This document shows positions 30,761-41,399 of a stretch of DNA of 64,000 nt, one piece after another. How positions within the stretch are numbered: the first letter of the stretch is position 1; the number at the start of each line of letters is the position of its first letter. The position numbers and the translations under genes are program-made. The notes beneath the pieces are model-generated. The model ran no database searches and was not told the origin of the DNA. It was given only the letters and a program-made list of their open reading frames with translations. Where the stretch lies: NCBI RefSeq assembly GCF_001297015.1, contig NZ_LIGE01000018.1, positions 186,001 through 250,000 on the forward strand. Direction: 5' to 3'. Source of the stretch: Pseudomonas sp. RIT-PI-r. GTDB taxonomy: Bacteria > Pseudomonadota > Gammaproteobacteria > Pseudomonadales > Pseudomonadaceae.

Positions 30761-32344
30761 TTGAGCGAACTTCTCAACCGCCGCCTGGCTCTGCTCGGCG
30801 AGCGCGCTAACCTCTCTCTGCTCGAGCAGTGCCTGCACGGTATCGAACGTGAATGCCTGCGCGTGACCAGTGAAGGTCGCCTGGCGCAAACGCCGCACCC
30901 CGAAGCCTTGGGTTCCGCGCTGACCAACGAACAAATCACCACCGACTACTCCGAGTCGCTGCTGGAATTCATCACGCCCGCCCTGCCGGATCCGGCCGAT
31001 ACGCTGGCGAGCCTGGACAAGATTCATCGTTTTGCCTACAGCAAACTCGGCAACGAGTACCTGTGGAGTCCATCGATGCCGTGCCCGTTGCCGGCCGAGG
31101 AAGACATCCCGATCGCCTATTACGGCACCTCCAACATCGGTCAGCTCAAGTACGTCTATCGCAAGGGCCTGGCCCTGCGTTACGGCAAAACCATGCAGTG
31201 CATTGCCGGGATTCACTACAACTTCTCCCTGCCGGAACAGCTCTGGCCGTTGCTGCGCGAAACCGAAGGCTTTGTCGGCACTGATCGCGATTTTCAGTCG
31301 TTTTCCTACATCGCGCTGATCCGCAATTTCCGTCGCTACAGCTGGCTGCTGATGTACCTGTTCGGTGCCTCGCCAGCGCTCGACGCCGGATTCCTGCGTG
31401 GTCGTTCGCATCAGCTGGAACAGCTCGACCCGGACACCTTGTATCTGCCGTACGCCACCAGCCTGCGCATGAGCGACCTCGGTTACCAGAGCAACGCCCA
31501 GGCCGGTCTGACGCCGTGCTACAACGATCTGGCGAGCTACACCGACAGCCTGCGCAAAGCCGTCGCCACGCCGTACGCGCCGTACGTTGAAGTCGGCACG
31601 CACAAGGATGGTGAGTGGGTGCAGCTCAACACCAACATCCTGCAGATCGAAAACGAGTACTACTCCAACATCCGCCCGAAACGCGTGACCTACACCGGCG
31701 AACGGCCGATTCAGGCGCTGGTGGCGCGTGGCATTCAGTACGTTGAAGTGCGTTGCCTGGACATCAACCCGTTCCTGCCGATGGGCATTGACCTGACCGA
31801 GTCGCGCTTCCTCGACGCGTTTCTGCTGTATTGCGCGTTGAACGACAGCCCGTTGCTGACCAACACCTCGTGCGGCAATGCGACGTCGAACTTCCTCAGC
31901 GTGGTCAAGGAAGGTCGTCGTCCGGGCCTGCAATTGCAGCGTGACGGTGAATCGGTCGAGATGAAGACCTGGGCTGCCGAGTTGCTGGAGCAAATCGCGC
32001 CACTGGCAGCGCTGCTCGATCAGAGCCATGGCGGCGATGCCCACAGCAAGGCGCTGGATGCGCAACTGGCCAAGGTCAGCGACCCGTCCCTGACGCCGTC
32101 TGCGCAAGTTTTGGCAGCGATGGCCGAGCACAAGGAAAGCTTTGCGCAGTTCTCCCTGCGTCAGAGCCAGGCGCATGCCGAGTTTTTCCGTAGCGAGCCT
32201 CTGGCGGCGGATGAGCAGGCGAAGTTTGAGGAGTTGGCGCGTACTTCTTTGGCAGCGCAGGCTGAGCTGGAGCAGAACGAGGTGGGGGATTTTGATGTGT
32301 TTGTCGGGTCGTATCAGGCGAGCATTCTCGCGATCAGCAACTAA
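30761..32344 (+). CDS. gshA: Glutamate-cysteine ligase
   Basis: A 527-aa proteobacterial type I glutamate-cysteine ligase, which makes gamma-glutamylcysteine for glutathione. Family landmarks are [32 protein letters not shown] and [14 protein letters not shown] at 30746 also opens this frame, but the TTG at 30761 follows AAGGAATCCAA and gives the expected start [12 protein letters not shown]. It is likely transcribed alone, with the family B hairpin before it and a family A repeat after it. Confidence 0.93.
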   Translation: MSELLNRRLALLGERANLSLLEQCLHGIERECLRVTSEGRLAQTPHPEALGSALTNEQITTDYSESLLEFITPALPDPADTLASLDKIHRFAYSKLGNEYLWSPSMPCPLPAEEDIPIAYYGTSNIGQLKYVYRKGLALRYGKTMQCIAGIHYNFSLPEQLWPLLRETEGFVGTDRDFQSFSYIALIRNFRRYSWLLMYLFGASPALDAGFLRGRSHQLEQLDPDTLYLPYATSLRMSDLGYQSNAQAGLTPCYNDLASYTDSLRKAVATPYAPYVEVGTHKDGEWVQLNTNILQIENEYYSNIRPKRVTYTGERPIQALVARGIQYVEVRCLDINPFLPMGIDLTESRFLDAFLLYCALNDSPLLTNTSCGNATSNFLSVVKEGRRPGLQLQRDGESVEMKTWAAELLEQIAPLAALLDQSHGGDAHSKALDAQLAKVSDPSLTPSAQVLAAMAEHKESFAQFSLRQSQAHAEFFRSEPLAADEQAKFEELARTSLAAQAELEQNEVGDFDVFVGSYQASILAISN

Positions 32345-32347
32345 AAG

Positions 32348-32524
32348 CCCCCTCACCCTAGCCCTCCCGAAACGTCGGACCGCCCAGAGGGAGAGGGGAC
32401 TGACCGCGGTGTTGATGCGAAGTACACCGACCTGAAATACCCAGCCGAACTCAAGTCTGAAGCATCCCCCGATCGGCCCCCTTCCCCCCTCGCCCCCTTG
32501 GGGGAGAGGGCTGGGGTGAGGGGG
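32348..32524. repeat. Family A nested inverted repeat, copy 4
   Basis: In the 344-bp gap between gshA and tauA. The left arm begins CCCTCACCCTAGCCCTCC and then carries CGAAACGTCGGACC, the complement of the extra block seen in copies 2 and 5, so the block is on the opposite arm in this copy. The right arm is GGGAGAGGGCTGGGGTGAGG. Confidence 0.85.
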
Positions 32525-32688
32525 AAAAAATCTAAAGTCGAACCAATAAATCCAAACCGCCCACAACCTCCCCGCGGTTAGATTTTTCCGCTCATAAGCT
32601 CATTCTAAAAAGTTATTTATTTACTGATTCTTAGATCATTTAGTCTCCTTTCACGCCGACGCTCGGTCGCCTGATATGGAGCTCTTCA
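32525..32688 (+). promoter_or_regulatory. tauA upstream region with AT-rich box
   Basis: A 164-bp AT-rich stretch before tauA. CTAAAAAGTTATTTATTTA (32605-32623) resembles CTAAAAGTTAGTTTATTTA (51293-51311) before the first sfnB gene. Sulfur-starvation genes in Pseudomonas are usually controlled by CysB or Cbl-type regulators, which bind AT-rich sites, so this may be such a site. A functional -10/-35 was not assigned. Confidence 0.5.
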
Positions 32689-33666
32689 ATGAAACTGAAT
32701 TTCCCGCTTCGCCTGCTCGCCGTGGCCTCTCTGGCTGCTGCAAGTTTTCTGGCTCAGGCCGCCGACCTCACTGTCGCCTACCAAACCACCGTTGACCCGG
32801 CGAAAGTCGCCCAGGCCGACGGCGCTTACGAAAAAGCCACCAAGGCCGATATCGCCTGGCGCAAGTTCGACAATGGCGCCGACATCATTGCCGCCATTGC
32901 TTCCGGTGACGTGCAGATCGGCTACCTCGGTTCCAGCCCGCTGACCGCCGCAATCACCCGCAAAGTCCCGGTCGAAACCTTCCTCATCGCCACCCAGATC
33001 GGCGCCGCCGAAGCACTGGTTGCGCGCGACGGCTCAGGCATCAAGACCCCGCAGGATCTGGTCGGCAAGAAAATCGCCGTGCCGTTCGTATCGACCGGTC
33101 ACTACAGCCTGTTGGCCGCGCTCAAGCACTGGAACATCGACCCATCGAAAGTCACCGTGCTCAACCTCGCGCCGCCAGCGATCATCGCCGCGTGGAAACG
33201 CGGTGACATCGACGCCACCTACGTGTGGGATCCGGCGTTGGGCGTGGCCAAGGAAAACGGCAAAGTGCTGATCACTTCCGGCGAGCTGGCCAAGTTTGGC
33301 GCGCCGACTTTTGATGCGTGGATCGTGCGCAAGGACTTCGCCGAGAAGCACCCGGAAATCGTCACCGCGTTCGCCAAGGTCACCCTCGACGCCTACGCCG
33401 ACTACCGCAAAGACCCGAAAACCTGGCTTGCCGATCAATCCAACGTCGACAAACTGGTGAAACTCTCCGGTGCCAAGGCCAGCGACATCCCATTGCTGCT
33501 GCAGGGCAACGTCTACCCGCTGGCGGCTGACCAGGTTGTCACCCTCGGCGCACCGACCACCAAAGCCATCACCGACACCGCAGCGTTCCTCAAGGAGCAG
33601 GGCAAGGTCGAAGCCGTTCTGCCGGACTACGCGCCGTACGTCAGCGCCAAATACATCACCAACTGA
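32689..33666 (+). CDS. tauA: Taurine ABC transporter substrate-binding protein
   Basis: A 325-aa periplasmic protein with a signal peptide (about 1-24, cleavage after AQA). The body is of the SsuA/TauA type: [30 protein letters not shown] and [15 protein letters not shown]. It binds taurine for TauBC. First gene of tauABC-tauD, with an AT-rich control region upstream that probably responds to sulfur limitation. Confidence 0.94.
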   Translation: MKLNFPLRLLAVASLAAASFLAQAADLTVAYQTTVDPAKVAQADGAYEKATKADIAWRKFDNGADIIAAIASGDVQIGYLGSSPLTAAITRKVPVETFLIATQIGAAEALVARDGSGIKTPQDLVGKKIAVPFVSTGHYSLLAALKHWNIDPSKVTVLNLAPPAIIAAWKRGDIDATYVWDPALGVAKENGKVLITSGELAKFGAPTFDAWIVRKDFAEKHPEIVTAFAKVTLDAYADYRKDPKTWLADQSNVDKLVKLSGAKASDIPLLLQGNVYPLAADQVVTLGAPTTKAITDTAAFLKEQGKVEAVLPDYAPYVSAKYITN

Positions 33667-33682
33667 TCGGGAGTTAACCGCG

Positions 33683-34462
33683 ATGGCCTTGCTACAGCTG
33701 GAGCGCATCAGCGCACAGTACCCGGGCAGCCCGACACCGGTGCTGGCGGATATTTCTCTGACCCTCGGGCCTCAGCAATTGCTGGTCGCCCTCGGCCCGT
33801 CCGGCAGTGGCAAGACTTCGCTGTTGAACCTGATTGCCGGTTTCGTCGAACCGAGCGCCGGGCGCATCACCCTCGACGGCGTACCGGTCAAAGGCCCGAG
33901 CGCCGAACGGGGCGTGGTGTTCCAGGACGACGCGTTGCTGCCTTGGCAGGACGTGTTGGCCAACGTCGCGTTCGGTCTGGAGCTGGCCGGTGTCTCTAAG
34001 GACAAACGCGAAAAGATCGCCCGCGAAATGCTCGCACTGGTTGATCTATCCGGTTTCGAAAGTCGCCGTATCTGGCAACTCTCCGGTGGCCAGAAACAAC
34101 GTGTCGGTCTCGCCCGCGCCCTCGCCGCTGACCCGCGTGTATTGCTGATGGATGAACCTTTCGGCGCCCTCGACGCGTTCACCCGCGAACAGATGCAGGA
34201 GTTGTTGCTGCAAGTCTGGCAACGTACCGCCAAGCCGGTTTTCCTGATTACCCATGACATTGAAGAAGCGGTGTTCCTCGCCACTGACCTGATTCTGCTC
34301 GCGCCGAATCCGGGGCAGATCGTTGAGCGCCTGCATCTGGATTTCGGTCAGCGTTACGCCGCTGGCGAGTCCGCCCGTGCGATCAAATCCGATCCGCGTT
34401 TCATCGAAACCCGCGAACACGTGCTGAGCAAAGTGTTCTCGCAACGGCAGGAGCGCGCATGA
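33683..34462 (+). CDS. tauB: Taurine ABC transporter ATP-binding protein
   Basis: A 259-aa ABC ATPase. Walker [10 protein letters not shown] (38-46), signature LSGGQKQR (133-140), Walker B LLMDEP (154-159). The start ATG at 33683 is preceded by GGGAGTT. Located 16 bp after tauA and overlapping tauC by 4 bp. Energises taurine uptake across the inner membrane. Confidence 0.94.
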   Translation: MALLQLERISAQYPGSPTPVLADISLTLGPQQLLVALGPSGSGKTSLLNLIAGFVEPSAGRITLDGVPVKGPSAERGVVFQDDALLPWQDVLANVAFGLELAGVSKDKREKIAREMLALVDLSGFESRRIWQLSGGQKQRVGLARALAADPRVLLMDEPFGALDAFTREQMQELLLQVWQRTAKPVFLITHDIEEAVFLATDLILLAPNPGQIVERLHLDFGQRYAAGESARAIKSDPRFIETREHVLSKVFSQRQERA

Positions 34463-35298
34463 GCAGTTACGACGTTTCCTCGGCAGCGGTAAAACCCGCC
34501 AGCGCACCGGCGGCGATACCCGTTCGCCGCAGCCTCAGCACACGCTGGATCAGCTTGCTGACGCTGTTTGCATTGTTGGCGATCTGGTGGGCGGTGACCG
34601 CCACCGGTTTGATCGAGCCGCTGTTCCTGCCGCCACCGTCCGCCGTGTTGCAAAAGGGCTGGTTGCTGGCAACCACGGGCTACATGGATTCGACGTTGTG
34701 GCAGCACCTCGGCGCAAGCCTGAGTCGCATCGGTCTGGGCCTCGGTTTTGCGATCCTGACCGCAGTGCCGGTGGGCATTGCCATCGGCGCCAACCGCATT
34801 GCCCGTGGCGTGCTCGATCCGCTGATCGAGTTCTACCGCCCTATCCCACCGCTGGCCTATTTGCCGCTGATCGTGATCTGGTGCGGCATCGGCGAGTTGT
34901 CGAAAGTGCTGCTGATTTATCTGGCGATTTTCGCGCCGATTGCCATTGCTACCGCCACCGGCGTGCGTACGGTTGATCCAGCGAAATTGCGCGCGGCGCA
35001 GTCGTTGGGCGCGACTCGCGTACAACTGATTCGCCATGTGATTTTGCCGAGCGCTCTGCCGGACATTCTCACTGGCGTGCGCATTGGTCTGGGGGTGGGT
35101 TGGTCGACATTGGTCGCGGCGGAGCTGATCGCGGCCACCAGTGGCTTGGGCTTCATGGTGCAGTCGGCCGCGCAGTTCCTGGTCACCGACGTGGTGGTGC
35201 TGGGGATTCTGGTCATCGCTCTGATCGCCTTCGCCATGGAAATGGGCCTGCGCGCCCTGCAGCGCAAACTGGTGCCATGGCACGGCCAGGCCCACTGA
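34459..35298 (+). CDS. tauC: Taurine ABC transporter permease
   Basis: A 279-aa permease with about six transmembrane helices and the coupling-loop motif around [26 protein letters not shown] (EAA loop). It overlaps tauB by 4 bp (ATGA). Forms the membrane channel for taurine with TauA and TauB. Confidence 0.94.
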   Translation: MSSYDVSSAAVKPASAPAAIPVRRSLSTRWISLLTLFALLAIWWAVTATGLIEPLFLPPPSAVLQKGWLLATTGYMDSTLWQHLGASLSRIGLGLGFAILTAVPVGIAIGANRIARGVLDPLIEFYRPIPPLAYLPLIVIWCGIGELSKVLLIYLAIFAPIAIATATGVRTVDPAKLRAAQSLGATRVQLIRHVILPSALPDILTGVRIGLGVGWSTLVAAELIAATSGLGFMVQSAAQFLVTDVVVLGILVIALIAFAMEMGLRALQRKLVPWHGQAH

Positions 35299-35322
35299 CA
35301 CATCCCGTTTTTTGAATCCCCG

Positions 35323-35409
35323 TGTAGGAGCTGCCGAAGGCTGCGATCTTTTGATCTTGTTTTTAAAAAGATCAAGATCAAAAGATCGCAGCCTTCGGCA
35401 GCTCCTACA
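35323..35409. repeat. Family B hairpin repeat, copy 4
   Basis: Inverted repeat inserted between tauC and tauD, within what would otherwise be a single operon. Arms are TGTAGGAGCTGCCGAAGGCT and complement. It may cap the tauABC mRNA and lower tauD readthrough. Confidence 0.92.
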
Positions 35410-35441
35410 TAGGGTGATGACCGCAATTGAAGAGAAAGACC

Positions 35442-36284
35442 ATGAGCAGCCTCAACATAACCCCATTAAGCTCAGCCCTCGGCGCACAGATCAGCGGTGT
35501 CGACATCAGCCAGCCATTGAGCCTGGAACACCGCGACGCGATCGAGCAGGCACTGCTCAAATATCAGGTGCTGTTCTTCCGCAACCAGCCAATCGAGCCG
35601 CCGCAACAGGCGCGTTTTGCAGCTTACTTTGGCGACCTGCACATCCATCCGATCTACCCGAACGTGCCGGAACAACCGGAAGTGCTGATCCTCGACACCG
35701 CTGTTACCGACGTGCGCGACAACGCGATCTGGCACACCGACGTGACCTTTCTGCCGACGCCGGCGATGGGCGCGGTGCTCAGCGCCAAGTTGCTGCCGGA
35801 GTTCGGTGGCGACACCCTGTGGGCCAGCGGCATTGCCGCGTACGAAGCGCTATCGGCGCCGCTCAAAGGCTTGCTCGAAGGGCTGACCGCGACTCACGAT
35901 TTCACTCGCTCGTTTCCGCTGGAGCGCTACGGCAATACGCCTGAAGCGTTGGCGCAGTGGGAAGAGGCCCGACGCAAGAATCCACCGCTGTCGCACCCGG
36001 TGATTCGTACACACCCGGTCAGTGGCCGGCGCTCGTTGTTCGTCAACGAAGGCTTCACCTCGAAGATCAATGAGCTGTCGGAAACCGAGAGCGAGGCGAT
36101 TCTGAAGTTTCTGTTCGCCCATGCAACACGGCCGGAGTTCACCATTCGCTGGCGCTGGCAGCAGGACGATATTGCGTTCTGGGATAACCGCGTGACGCAG
36201 CATTACGCGGTGGATGACTATCGGCCGGCGCGACGGGTGATGCAGCGGGCGACGGTGTTGGGAGATGTGCCGTTTTTTCGCTGA
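35442..36284 (+). CDS. tauD: Taurine dioxygenase
   Basis: A 280-aa Fe(II)/2-oxoglutarate dioxygenase that splits taurine to sulfite and aminoacetaldehyde. The iron ligands are His98 and Asp100 (WHTD) and His254 in VTQHYA; Arg264/265 binds 2-oxoglutarate. The ATG at 35442 is preferred over an upstream TTG in the same frame (35427) because AGAAAGACC lies before it. It follows tauABC across a repeat. Confidence 0.95.
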   Translation: MSSLNITPLSSALGAQISGVDISQPLSLEHRDAIEQALLKYQVLFFRNQPIEPPQQARFAAYFGDLHIHPIYPNVPEQPEVLILDTAVTDVRDNAIWHTDVTFLPTPAMGAVLSAKLLPEFGGDTLWASGIAAYEALSAPLKGLLEGLTATHDFTRSFPLERYGNTPEALAQWEEARRKNPPLSHPVIRTHPVSGRRSLFVNEGFTSKINELSETESEAILKFLFAHATRPEFTIRWRWQQDDIAFWDNRVTQHYAVDDYRPARRVMQRATVLGDVPFFR

Positions 36285-36301
36285 GCCCTGAACAGCAAAA
36301 G

Positions 36302-36494
36302 CCCCTCACCCTAACCCTCTCCCGGAGGGAGAGGGGACTGAATGGGGGGATGCTTTAGAGGTACGCCGACCTGATATTGCTTTGCTGAATCCATAATCGA
36401 CTCGGTATTTCAGGTCGATGTATGACGCAAGACAACTCGGTCGGCTCCCTCTCCCTCTGGGCGGTCCGACGTTTCGGGAGGGCTGGGGTGAGGG
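36302..36494. repeat. Family A nested inverted repeat, copy 5
   Basis: Between convergent tauD and the aldo/keto reductase gene. Internal sequence is very close to copy 1 (GGGGGATGCTTTAGAGGTAC; TTTGCTGAATCCATAATCGA; ATTTCAGGTCGATGTATGAC). The right arm carries the extra GGTCCGACGTTTCGGGAGGG block as in copy 2. Confidence 0.88.
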
Positions 36495-36498
36495 TCGC

Positions 36499-37536
36499 TT
36501 ATTCTGCCGTCGAAGGCTTCTCCCAAAGATTGATCCCGCCTTCCTGCGCAAACCGGTCAATCTCCGCCAGCTCCTCAGCACTGAAGCTCAAATTCTCCAA
36601 CGCCCCTACGTTCTCGATAATCTGCTCCGGCCGGCTCGCACCAATCAGCGCCGATGTCACTCGCGGATCCCGCAGCGTCCACGCCAGCGCCAGCTGCGCC
36701 AGGCTCTGACCCCGACGCTTGGCGATTTCATTCAGCGCGCGCACGTGAGCAATGTTGGCCTCGGACAAGTGCGAAGCCTGCAACGAACCACCGCCCGGAC
36801 GATTGACCCGCGCATCCGCCGGCACGCCGTTGAGGTATTTGTCAGTGAGCAGACCTTGCGCCAACGGGGTGAACGCGATCACGCCTGTGCCGAGTTCATC
36901 GGTGGTATCGAGCAGGTCTTTTTCCACCCAGCGATTGAGCAAGTTGTAGGCCGGCTGATGAATCAGCAACGGCACTTTCCACTCTTTTAGCAGCGCAGCG
37001 ATCTCGCGGGTTTTCACCCCGGAATACGACGAGATACCGATGTACAACGCCTTGCCCTGTTGTACGGCAGTGGCGAGGGCGCTGGCGGTTTCTTCCAGCG
37101 GGGTGTCCGGGTCGAAGCGGTGCGAATAGAAGATATCCACGTAGTCCAGGCCGAGACGTTGCAGGCTCTGGTCGAGGCTGGCCAGCACGTATTTGCGCGA
37201 ACCGCCGCCCTGACCGTAAGGGCCGGGCCACATGTCCCAACCGGCCTTGCTGGAGATGATCAGTTCGTCGCGGTACTGCTTGAAGTCTTCGCGCAGCAGA
37301 CGACCGAAATTGGTCTCGGCGCTGCCGTACGGCGGGCCGTAGTTGTTGGCCAGGTCGAAGTGGTTGATGCCTAAGTCGAACGCGGTGCGCAGCAAGGCGC
37401 GTTGGGTGTCGATCGGCGTGCTGTCACCGAAGTTGTGCCACAGGCCGAGCGAAAGCGCCGGCAACACCAGACCGCTGCGCCCGACGCGGCGGTAAGGGAT
37501 GGAGTCATAGCGATTTTCGGCAGCGGTGTAAGTCAT
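36499..37536 (-). CDS. mgrA: Aldo/keto reductase (L-glyceraldehyde 3-phosphate reductase type)
   Basis: A 345-aa aldo/keto reductase similar to YghZ/MgrA. DLANNYGPPYGSAE (catalytic Asp and Tyr), KAGWDMWPGPYG (catalytic Lys), and FYSHRFDPDTPLEET (catalytic His) are all visible. The start is the ATG at 37534-37536 behind AGAGGA; the frame continues upstream into a neighbouring gene's antisense and is not used. It reduces small aldehydes with NADPH. It sits downstream of a flavin monooxygenase gene on the same strand, with a REP pair between. Confidence 0.88.
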   Translation of the reverse strand: MTYTAAENRYDSIPYRRVGRSGLVLPALSLGLWHNFGDSTPIDTQRALLRTAFDLGINHFDLANNYGPPYGSAETNFGRLLREDFKQYRDELIISSKAGWDMWPGPYGQGGGSRKYVLASLDQSLQRLGLDYVDIFYSHRFDPDTPLEETASALATAVQQGKALYIGISSYSGVKTREIAALLKEWKVPLLIHQPAYNLLNRWVEKDLLDTTDELGTGVIAFTPLAQGLLTDKYLNGVPADARVNRPGGGSLQASHLSEANIAHVRALNEIAKRRGQSLAQLALAWTLRDPRVTSALIGASRPEQIIENVGALENLSFSAEELAEIDRFAQEGGINLWEKPSTAE

Positions 37537-37578
37537 CGAATCCTCTCTTGTCTGTCTTGAAATGGGTGTCGACTTCAT

Positions 37579-37638
37579 CGCGAGCAAGCTCGCTCCCACA
37601 TTGGAATGCAGTCTCCTGTGGGAGCGAGCTTGCTCGCG
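37579..37638. repeat. Family C REP pair, copy 3
   Basis: Arms CGCGAGCAAGCTCGCTCCCA and complement between the aldo/keto reductase and LLM-monooxygenase genes. It has AAGCTC where most other copies have AGGCTC. Confidence 0.9.
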
Positions 37639-37645
37639 AAGGGTG

Positions 37646-38965
37646 TTACACAAATCTATTGCCGGGTCGGGCGAGGCCAAGGTTCTGGCGCAACGTGCGG
37701 CCCTCGTATTCCGTTCTGAACAACCCACGCCGTTGCAGTTCCGGCACCACGCCGTTGGCGAAGTCTTCGAGCCCGCCCGGCAAGTGCGGCACCAGCACGT
37801 TGAAGCCGTCCGCCGCGCCCTGTTCGAACCATTCCTGCAAACGATCAGCAATCTGCTCAGGCGTACCGACCAGGCTGTAATGCCCTCGCCCGCCAGCAAT
37901 CTTGCGACCGAGTTCAGCAAGGCTCAGGCTCTCCCGCCCCGCCAATTCCGTCAGCAATTTCTGCCGGCTCTGCTGGCCGCTTTCCGTCAGCGGCAATTCG
38001 GGCAACGGGCCGTCCAGCGGATACTTCGATAAATCGAAGTTGCCCAGCATACGCCCAAGCAAGGCGACGCCAACCTCGGGTTCGACTAATTGCTGAAACG
38101 TTTCATATTTTTCCTGCGCCTCGGCTTCGGTGCCGCCGACCACGACAAAAACCCCGGGCATGATTTTCAGCGAATCGGCGCTGCGACCGTACTTGGGCAA
38201 ACGTCCTTTGAGGTCGGCGTAAAACGCCTGTGCATTGGCTAAGGAGGTCTGAGCGGTGAACACCACTTCAGCCGTCTGCGCCGCCAGTTCGCGCCCGGTT
38301 TCCGAAGAGCCGGCCTGGACAATTACCGGATGCCCCTGCGGCGAGCGCGCAACGTTCAGCGGGCCTTTGACCCGAAAGTGCTCGCCGACGTGATTCAGTA
38401 CGTGCAACTTCGCAGGGTCGTAATACGCCCCGCTGGCCTTGTCGCGAATGAAGGCATCGTCCTCCCAACTGTCCCAAAGCCCGGTGACTACCTGATGAAA
38501 TTCGCGCGCACGGCTGTAGCGTTCGGCGTGGCCTATATGCTCGTCGCGGCCGAAATTCAGCGCCTCGGCAGCATTGTCCGACGTCACCAGATTCCACCCC
38601 GCACGACCACCCGAGAGATGATCGAGCGAAGCGAATTTACGCGCCACGTGATACGGCTCGTTGTAACTGGTGGTCGCCGTGGCGATCAGGCCGATGTGCT
38701 CGGTCACGGCACTGAGGGCCGAGAGCAAGGTCAGCGGTTCAAAGTGATCCGAGCGCGCCATGCGGCTGGCGATGTCCTGGGTCGGCGCGGCGACGCTGTC
38801 GGCAACAAACAGCGCATCGAACTTCGCTGCCTCGGCGATCTGCGCCAACCGCTTGTAATGGGCGAAATCCAGACCCGCATTCGCCGGCACATCCGGATGA
38901 CGCCACGCCGCCACGTGGTGCCCGGTGGCCATGAGAAATGCGCCGAGTTTCAACTGTCTGCTCAT
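37646..38965 (-). CDS. LLM-class flavin-dependent monooxygenase (NtaA/SnaA/DszA type)
   Basis: A 439-aa luciferase-like FMNH2-dependent monooxygenase. N-terminal KLGAFLMATGHHVAAWRHP, ASLDHLSGGRAGWNLVTS and VIVQAGSS(ETG) are typical of NtaA/SnaA/DszA-type enzymes that oxidise sulfur or nitrogen compounds using reduced flavin from a partner reductase. It lies two bases downstream of the TonB-receptor gene on the same strand, implying cotranscription and a shared imported substrate. Substrate not determinable; an organosulfur compound is plausible given the neighbourhood. Confidence 0.88.
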   Translation of the reverse strand: MSRQLKLGAFLMATGHHVAAWRHPDVPANAGLDFAHYKRLAQIAEAAKFDALFVADSVAAPTQDIASRMARSDHFEPLTLLSALSAVTEHIGLIATATTSYNEPYHVARKFASLDHLSGGRAGWNLVTSDNAAEALNFGRDEHIGHAERYSRAREFHQVVTGLWDSWEDDAFIRDKASGAYYDPAKLHVLNHVGEHFRVKGPLNVARSPQGHPVIVQAGSSETGRELAAQTAEVVFTAQTSLANAQAFYADLKGRLPKYGRSADSLKIMPGVFVVVGGTEAEAQEKYETFQQLVEPEVGVALLGRMLGNFDLSKYPLDGPLPELPLTESGQQSRQKLLTELAGRESLSLAELGRKIAGGRGHYSLVGTPEQIADRLQEWFEQGAADGFNVLVPHLPGGLEDFANGVVPELQRRGLFRTEYEGRTLRQNLGLARPGNRFV

Positions 38966-38967
38966 CG

Positions 38968-41193
38968 TCAGAAATCCTTGCGCAGTTGCACGCCGAAGTA
39001 GCGCTCGTCATCCCGTGGCACGGCGCGGTAGATGTAGTTGCCACCGCTGGCGAGGACCGGCGAATAGGATTTGTCGGCCAGGTTTTTGCCCAGCAGCGCG
39101 ACCCGCCAGCCGTTGGTGTAATCGGCCAGTGCGATGCTGGCGTTCCAGATGCCGTAAGCACCCTGTTTGGTGTCGACGTTCTGGCTGATGTCGTACTGCA
39201 CTTCGCTCTGCCAGCTGTAGTCGGTGCCGAGTTCGATATCCAGTCCGTTATCCAGCGGGATGGTGTAGTCAGCGCGCACGTAGCTTTTCCAGTCCGGGCT
39301 GAACGGCAGCGGTTTGCCGTTGACGTTGCACGACGCCGCCGCGCCCGCCGGGCAGGCGAATTCGTCGATGCGGGCGCGGGTGTAAGCCAGTGCGCCGGAC
39401 AGTTTCAATTGCTGGGTCGCCTGCAAGGCGTAATCGAGCTCGACGCCTTCGGTGCTGACGCTGCCGGCGTTGATCAGACGCGTCACAACCTGGCCGGCGA
39501 CGGTGTCGAAGAAATTCGCCTGGTAGTTGTCGTACTCGCTGTGGAACACCGCGAGGTTGGTGGTCAGGCGATTGTTCCACGACGTGGCTTTGATCCCCGC
39601 CTCCCAAGTGTTGGACGTCTCGGGCTTAAGCGCTTCGGTGTCGCGCGGCTGCATGTTGAAGAACACGTTGTAGGCCGGGCCTTTGTAGCCGCGCGAGTAG
39701 GTCAGGTAAGTGGTGACGGCATCGCTCAAGTCGTACTGCACACCGAGACGACCGGACCAGCCGTCTTCGTCGACCGAGCCTGAGCTGCTGGTGGCCGGTT
39801 GAATGCCGCTGACCGTAGTCGCCGAAGTCGAAACGCGGCGGTGATCGTATTCGAGATCATCGTGGGTGTAGCGCAGGCCGGCGATGCCGCGAAAGTCGGA
39901 CGTGAAGTTCAGCGTGCTCTCGCCAAACACGGCATAACTGTCGCTGGTGGTGCTGTAATCAGCGATGCCGCGATCGGTGCGCGTGGTCGTTGTCAACGTG
40001 CGCTGATAGGTCTCTTCGTCCTTGCCGTGCATGTAGAACAGGCCGCCGACGTATTCGAGAAATTCGCCCTTCGGCGAGGCCAGACGCAGCTCTTGCGAGT
40101 ATTGATCGAAGGCAAGATCGCCCTTGTCCGCCGTGCCCGGGAACGCTGCGGTTACCGTGCCGAGACGGTCGCCGTCCTGATACTGAGTATTGTCCCAACC
40201 ACGCCACGCGGTAATCGACGTCAGGGTGTAATCGCCCAGTTGCCAGTCGAGCTGGCCGGACAGGCCTTTGTTGGTGTCCTCAACGTGTGAGCGGGTGTCG
40301 GTGTTGATGTCGCGGTTGTGGCTGGAGGCGTAAGCCGGGCTCAGCGCATTGGCGAAGGCCGGGGTCAACGACTTGCTGACCACGCCATTGGGGCCGTCGT
40401 CGTGGGACTGCATGTAGTCGGCGATCAGGGTGAAGGTGACGTCGTCATTCGGGGTGAATTCGAGTTTGCCGCGCACGCCGCGATGGTTGTAACCGTTGAC
40501 CTCCTGACCGTTGTGTTGGTTGTCGACGTTGCCGTCGTAGCTGCCGAACAGCGTGCTGATCGAGCCTTTCAACGTGTCCGGAATCAGGCTGCCGCCGATG
40601 CCGAAACGGGTGCGACTTTCGTTGCCGCTGTAGTACGACTGATCGATGTAACCGTGGGTCTCGGCGGTGGGTGCCTTGCTGGTGATGTTGAGCACGCCGG
40701 CCGAGGCGTTTTTGCCAAACAACGTGCCTTGCGGGCCGCGCAATACTTCGACGCGTTCCAGATCGAGCAGATCCATGGTTGCCTGACCCGGACGCGCATA
40801 CACCACGCCGTCGATCACAGTTGCCACGGTCGGCTCGACGCCCGGCGAGGTGGAAATCGTACCGACGCCGCGTACGAACAACGAGGTGTCCTTGTTCGAA
40901 GCGCCAGTGCGGAAGTTCAACGATGGCACTTGCTGGACGATGCTCGCCACGCCGTTGCGGTTGTCGCGCTCAAGCTGTTCGCCGTCAATCACCGAGACCG
41001 CCACCGGCACTTTTTGCAGCGACTCTTCGCGACGGGTCGCGGTGACGGTTACCGACTTCAGCGTCGGCTCCTGATCGCTGCTCTCAGCAGCGAATGCATT
41101 GGGCAACGGCAGCGCCGCCAACCCCGTCAGTAACCAGCCAGCGGCGCGAATCGATTGCGCCAGTTTATGTGTCGCCCCAGGAATGTTGTGCAT
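38968..41193 (-). CDS. TonB-dependent receptor
   Basis: About 741 aa from the ATG at 41191-41193, which gives a signal peptide (HNIPGATHKLAQSIRAAGWL..., cleavage near AFAAES). The plug has VTVTATRREESLQKVPVAVS and RGPQGTLFGKNASAGVLNI; the barrel ends with the C-terminal aromatic strand YFGVQLRKDF. The frame is open to 41313, and an ATG at 41266-41268 is a second candidate start, but the upstream one overlaps a LacI-type operator and is unlikely. It is divergent from a LacI-family gene and followed directly by an LLM monooxygenase. Substrate unknown. Confidence 0.88.
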   Translation of the reverse strand: MHNIPGATHKLAQSIRAAGWLLTGLAALPLPNAFAAESSDQEPTLKSVTVTATRREESLQKVPVAVSVIDGEQLERDNRNGVASIVQQVPSLNFRTGASNKDTSLFVRGVGTISTSPGVEPTVATVIDGVVYARPGQATMDLLDLERVEVLRGPQGTLFGKNASAGVLNITSKAPTAETHGYIDQSYYSGNESRTRFGIGGSLIPDTLKGSISTLFGSYDGNVDNQHNGQEVNGYNHRGVRGKLEFTPNDDVTFTLIADYMQSHDDGPNGVVSKSLTPAFANALSPAYASSHNRDINTDTRSHVEDTNKGLSGQLDWQLGDYTLTSITAWRGWDNTQYQDGDRLGTVTAAFPGTADKGDLAFDQYSQELRLASPKGEFLEYVGGLFYMHGKDEETYQRTLTTTTRTDRGIADYSTTSDSYAVFGESTLNFTSDFRGIAGLRYTHDDLEYDHRRVSTSATTVSGIQPATSSSGSVDEDGWSGRLGVQYDLSDAVTTYLTYSRGYKGPAYNVFFNMQPRDTEALKPETSNTWEAGIKATSWNNRLTTNLAVFHSEYDNYQANFFDTVAGQVVTRLINAGSVSTEGVELDYALQATQQLKLSGALAYTRARIDEFACPAGAAASCNVNGKPLPFSPDWKSYVRADYTIPLDNGLDIELGTDYSWQSEVQYDISQNVDTKQGAYGIWNASIALADYTNGWRVALLGKNLADKSYSPVLASGGNYIYRAVPRDDERYFGVQLRKDF

Positions 41194-41298
41194 GTTCTGC
41201 CCGCTCGAAATTGGCCCTGATCCGCTGCCGTTCTGCGACGACAGCGCCTGAATCGGTGTCTTGGGCATTCGCTCGAGCGAGTAGCAGACAACGCGCTT

Positions 41299-41312
41299 TG
41301 TTAGCGCTAACA
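41299..41312. promoter_or_regulatory. Perfect LacI-family operator palindrome
   Basis: TGTTAGCGCTAACA is a perfect 14-bp palindrome with the central GCGC of LacI/GalR-type operators. It lies between the TonB-dependent receptor gene and the LacI-family gene at 41400, so autoregulation and repression of the receptor-monooxygenase unit are both plausible. Confidence 0.75.
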
Positions 41313-41399
41313 TCGCTAATATTGGCCAACCTCACATAGACCGTCCAATACTGAAAAATTAGTTTTATATGCGATTTGGTTTTTAACAAGGATCGAACC

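Noticed and set aside
30593-32566. Minus-strand frame opposite gshA
   Set aside because: Antisense shadow starting in a family A repeat and lacking any domain.
37537-37920. Upstream extension of the aldo/keto reductase frame
   Set aside because: Runs through a REP pair and antisense to the LLM gene; a ribosome site supports ATG at 37534-37536.
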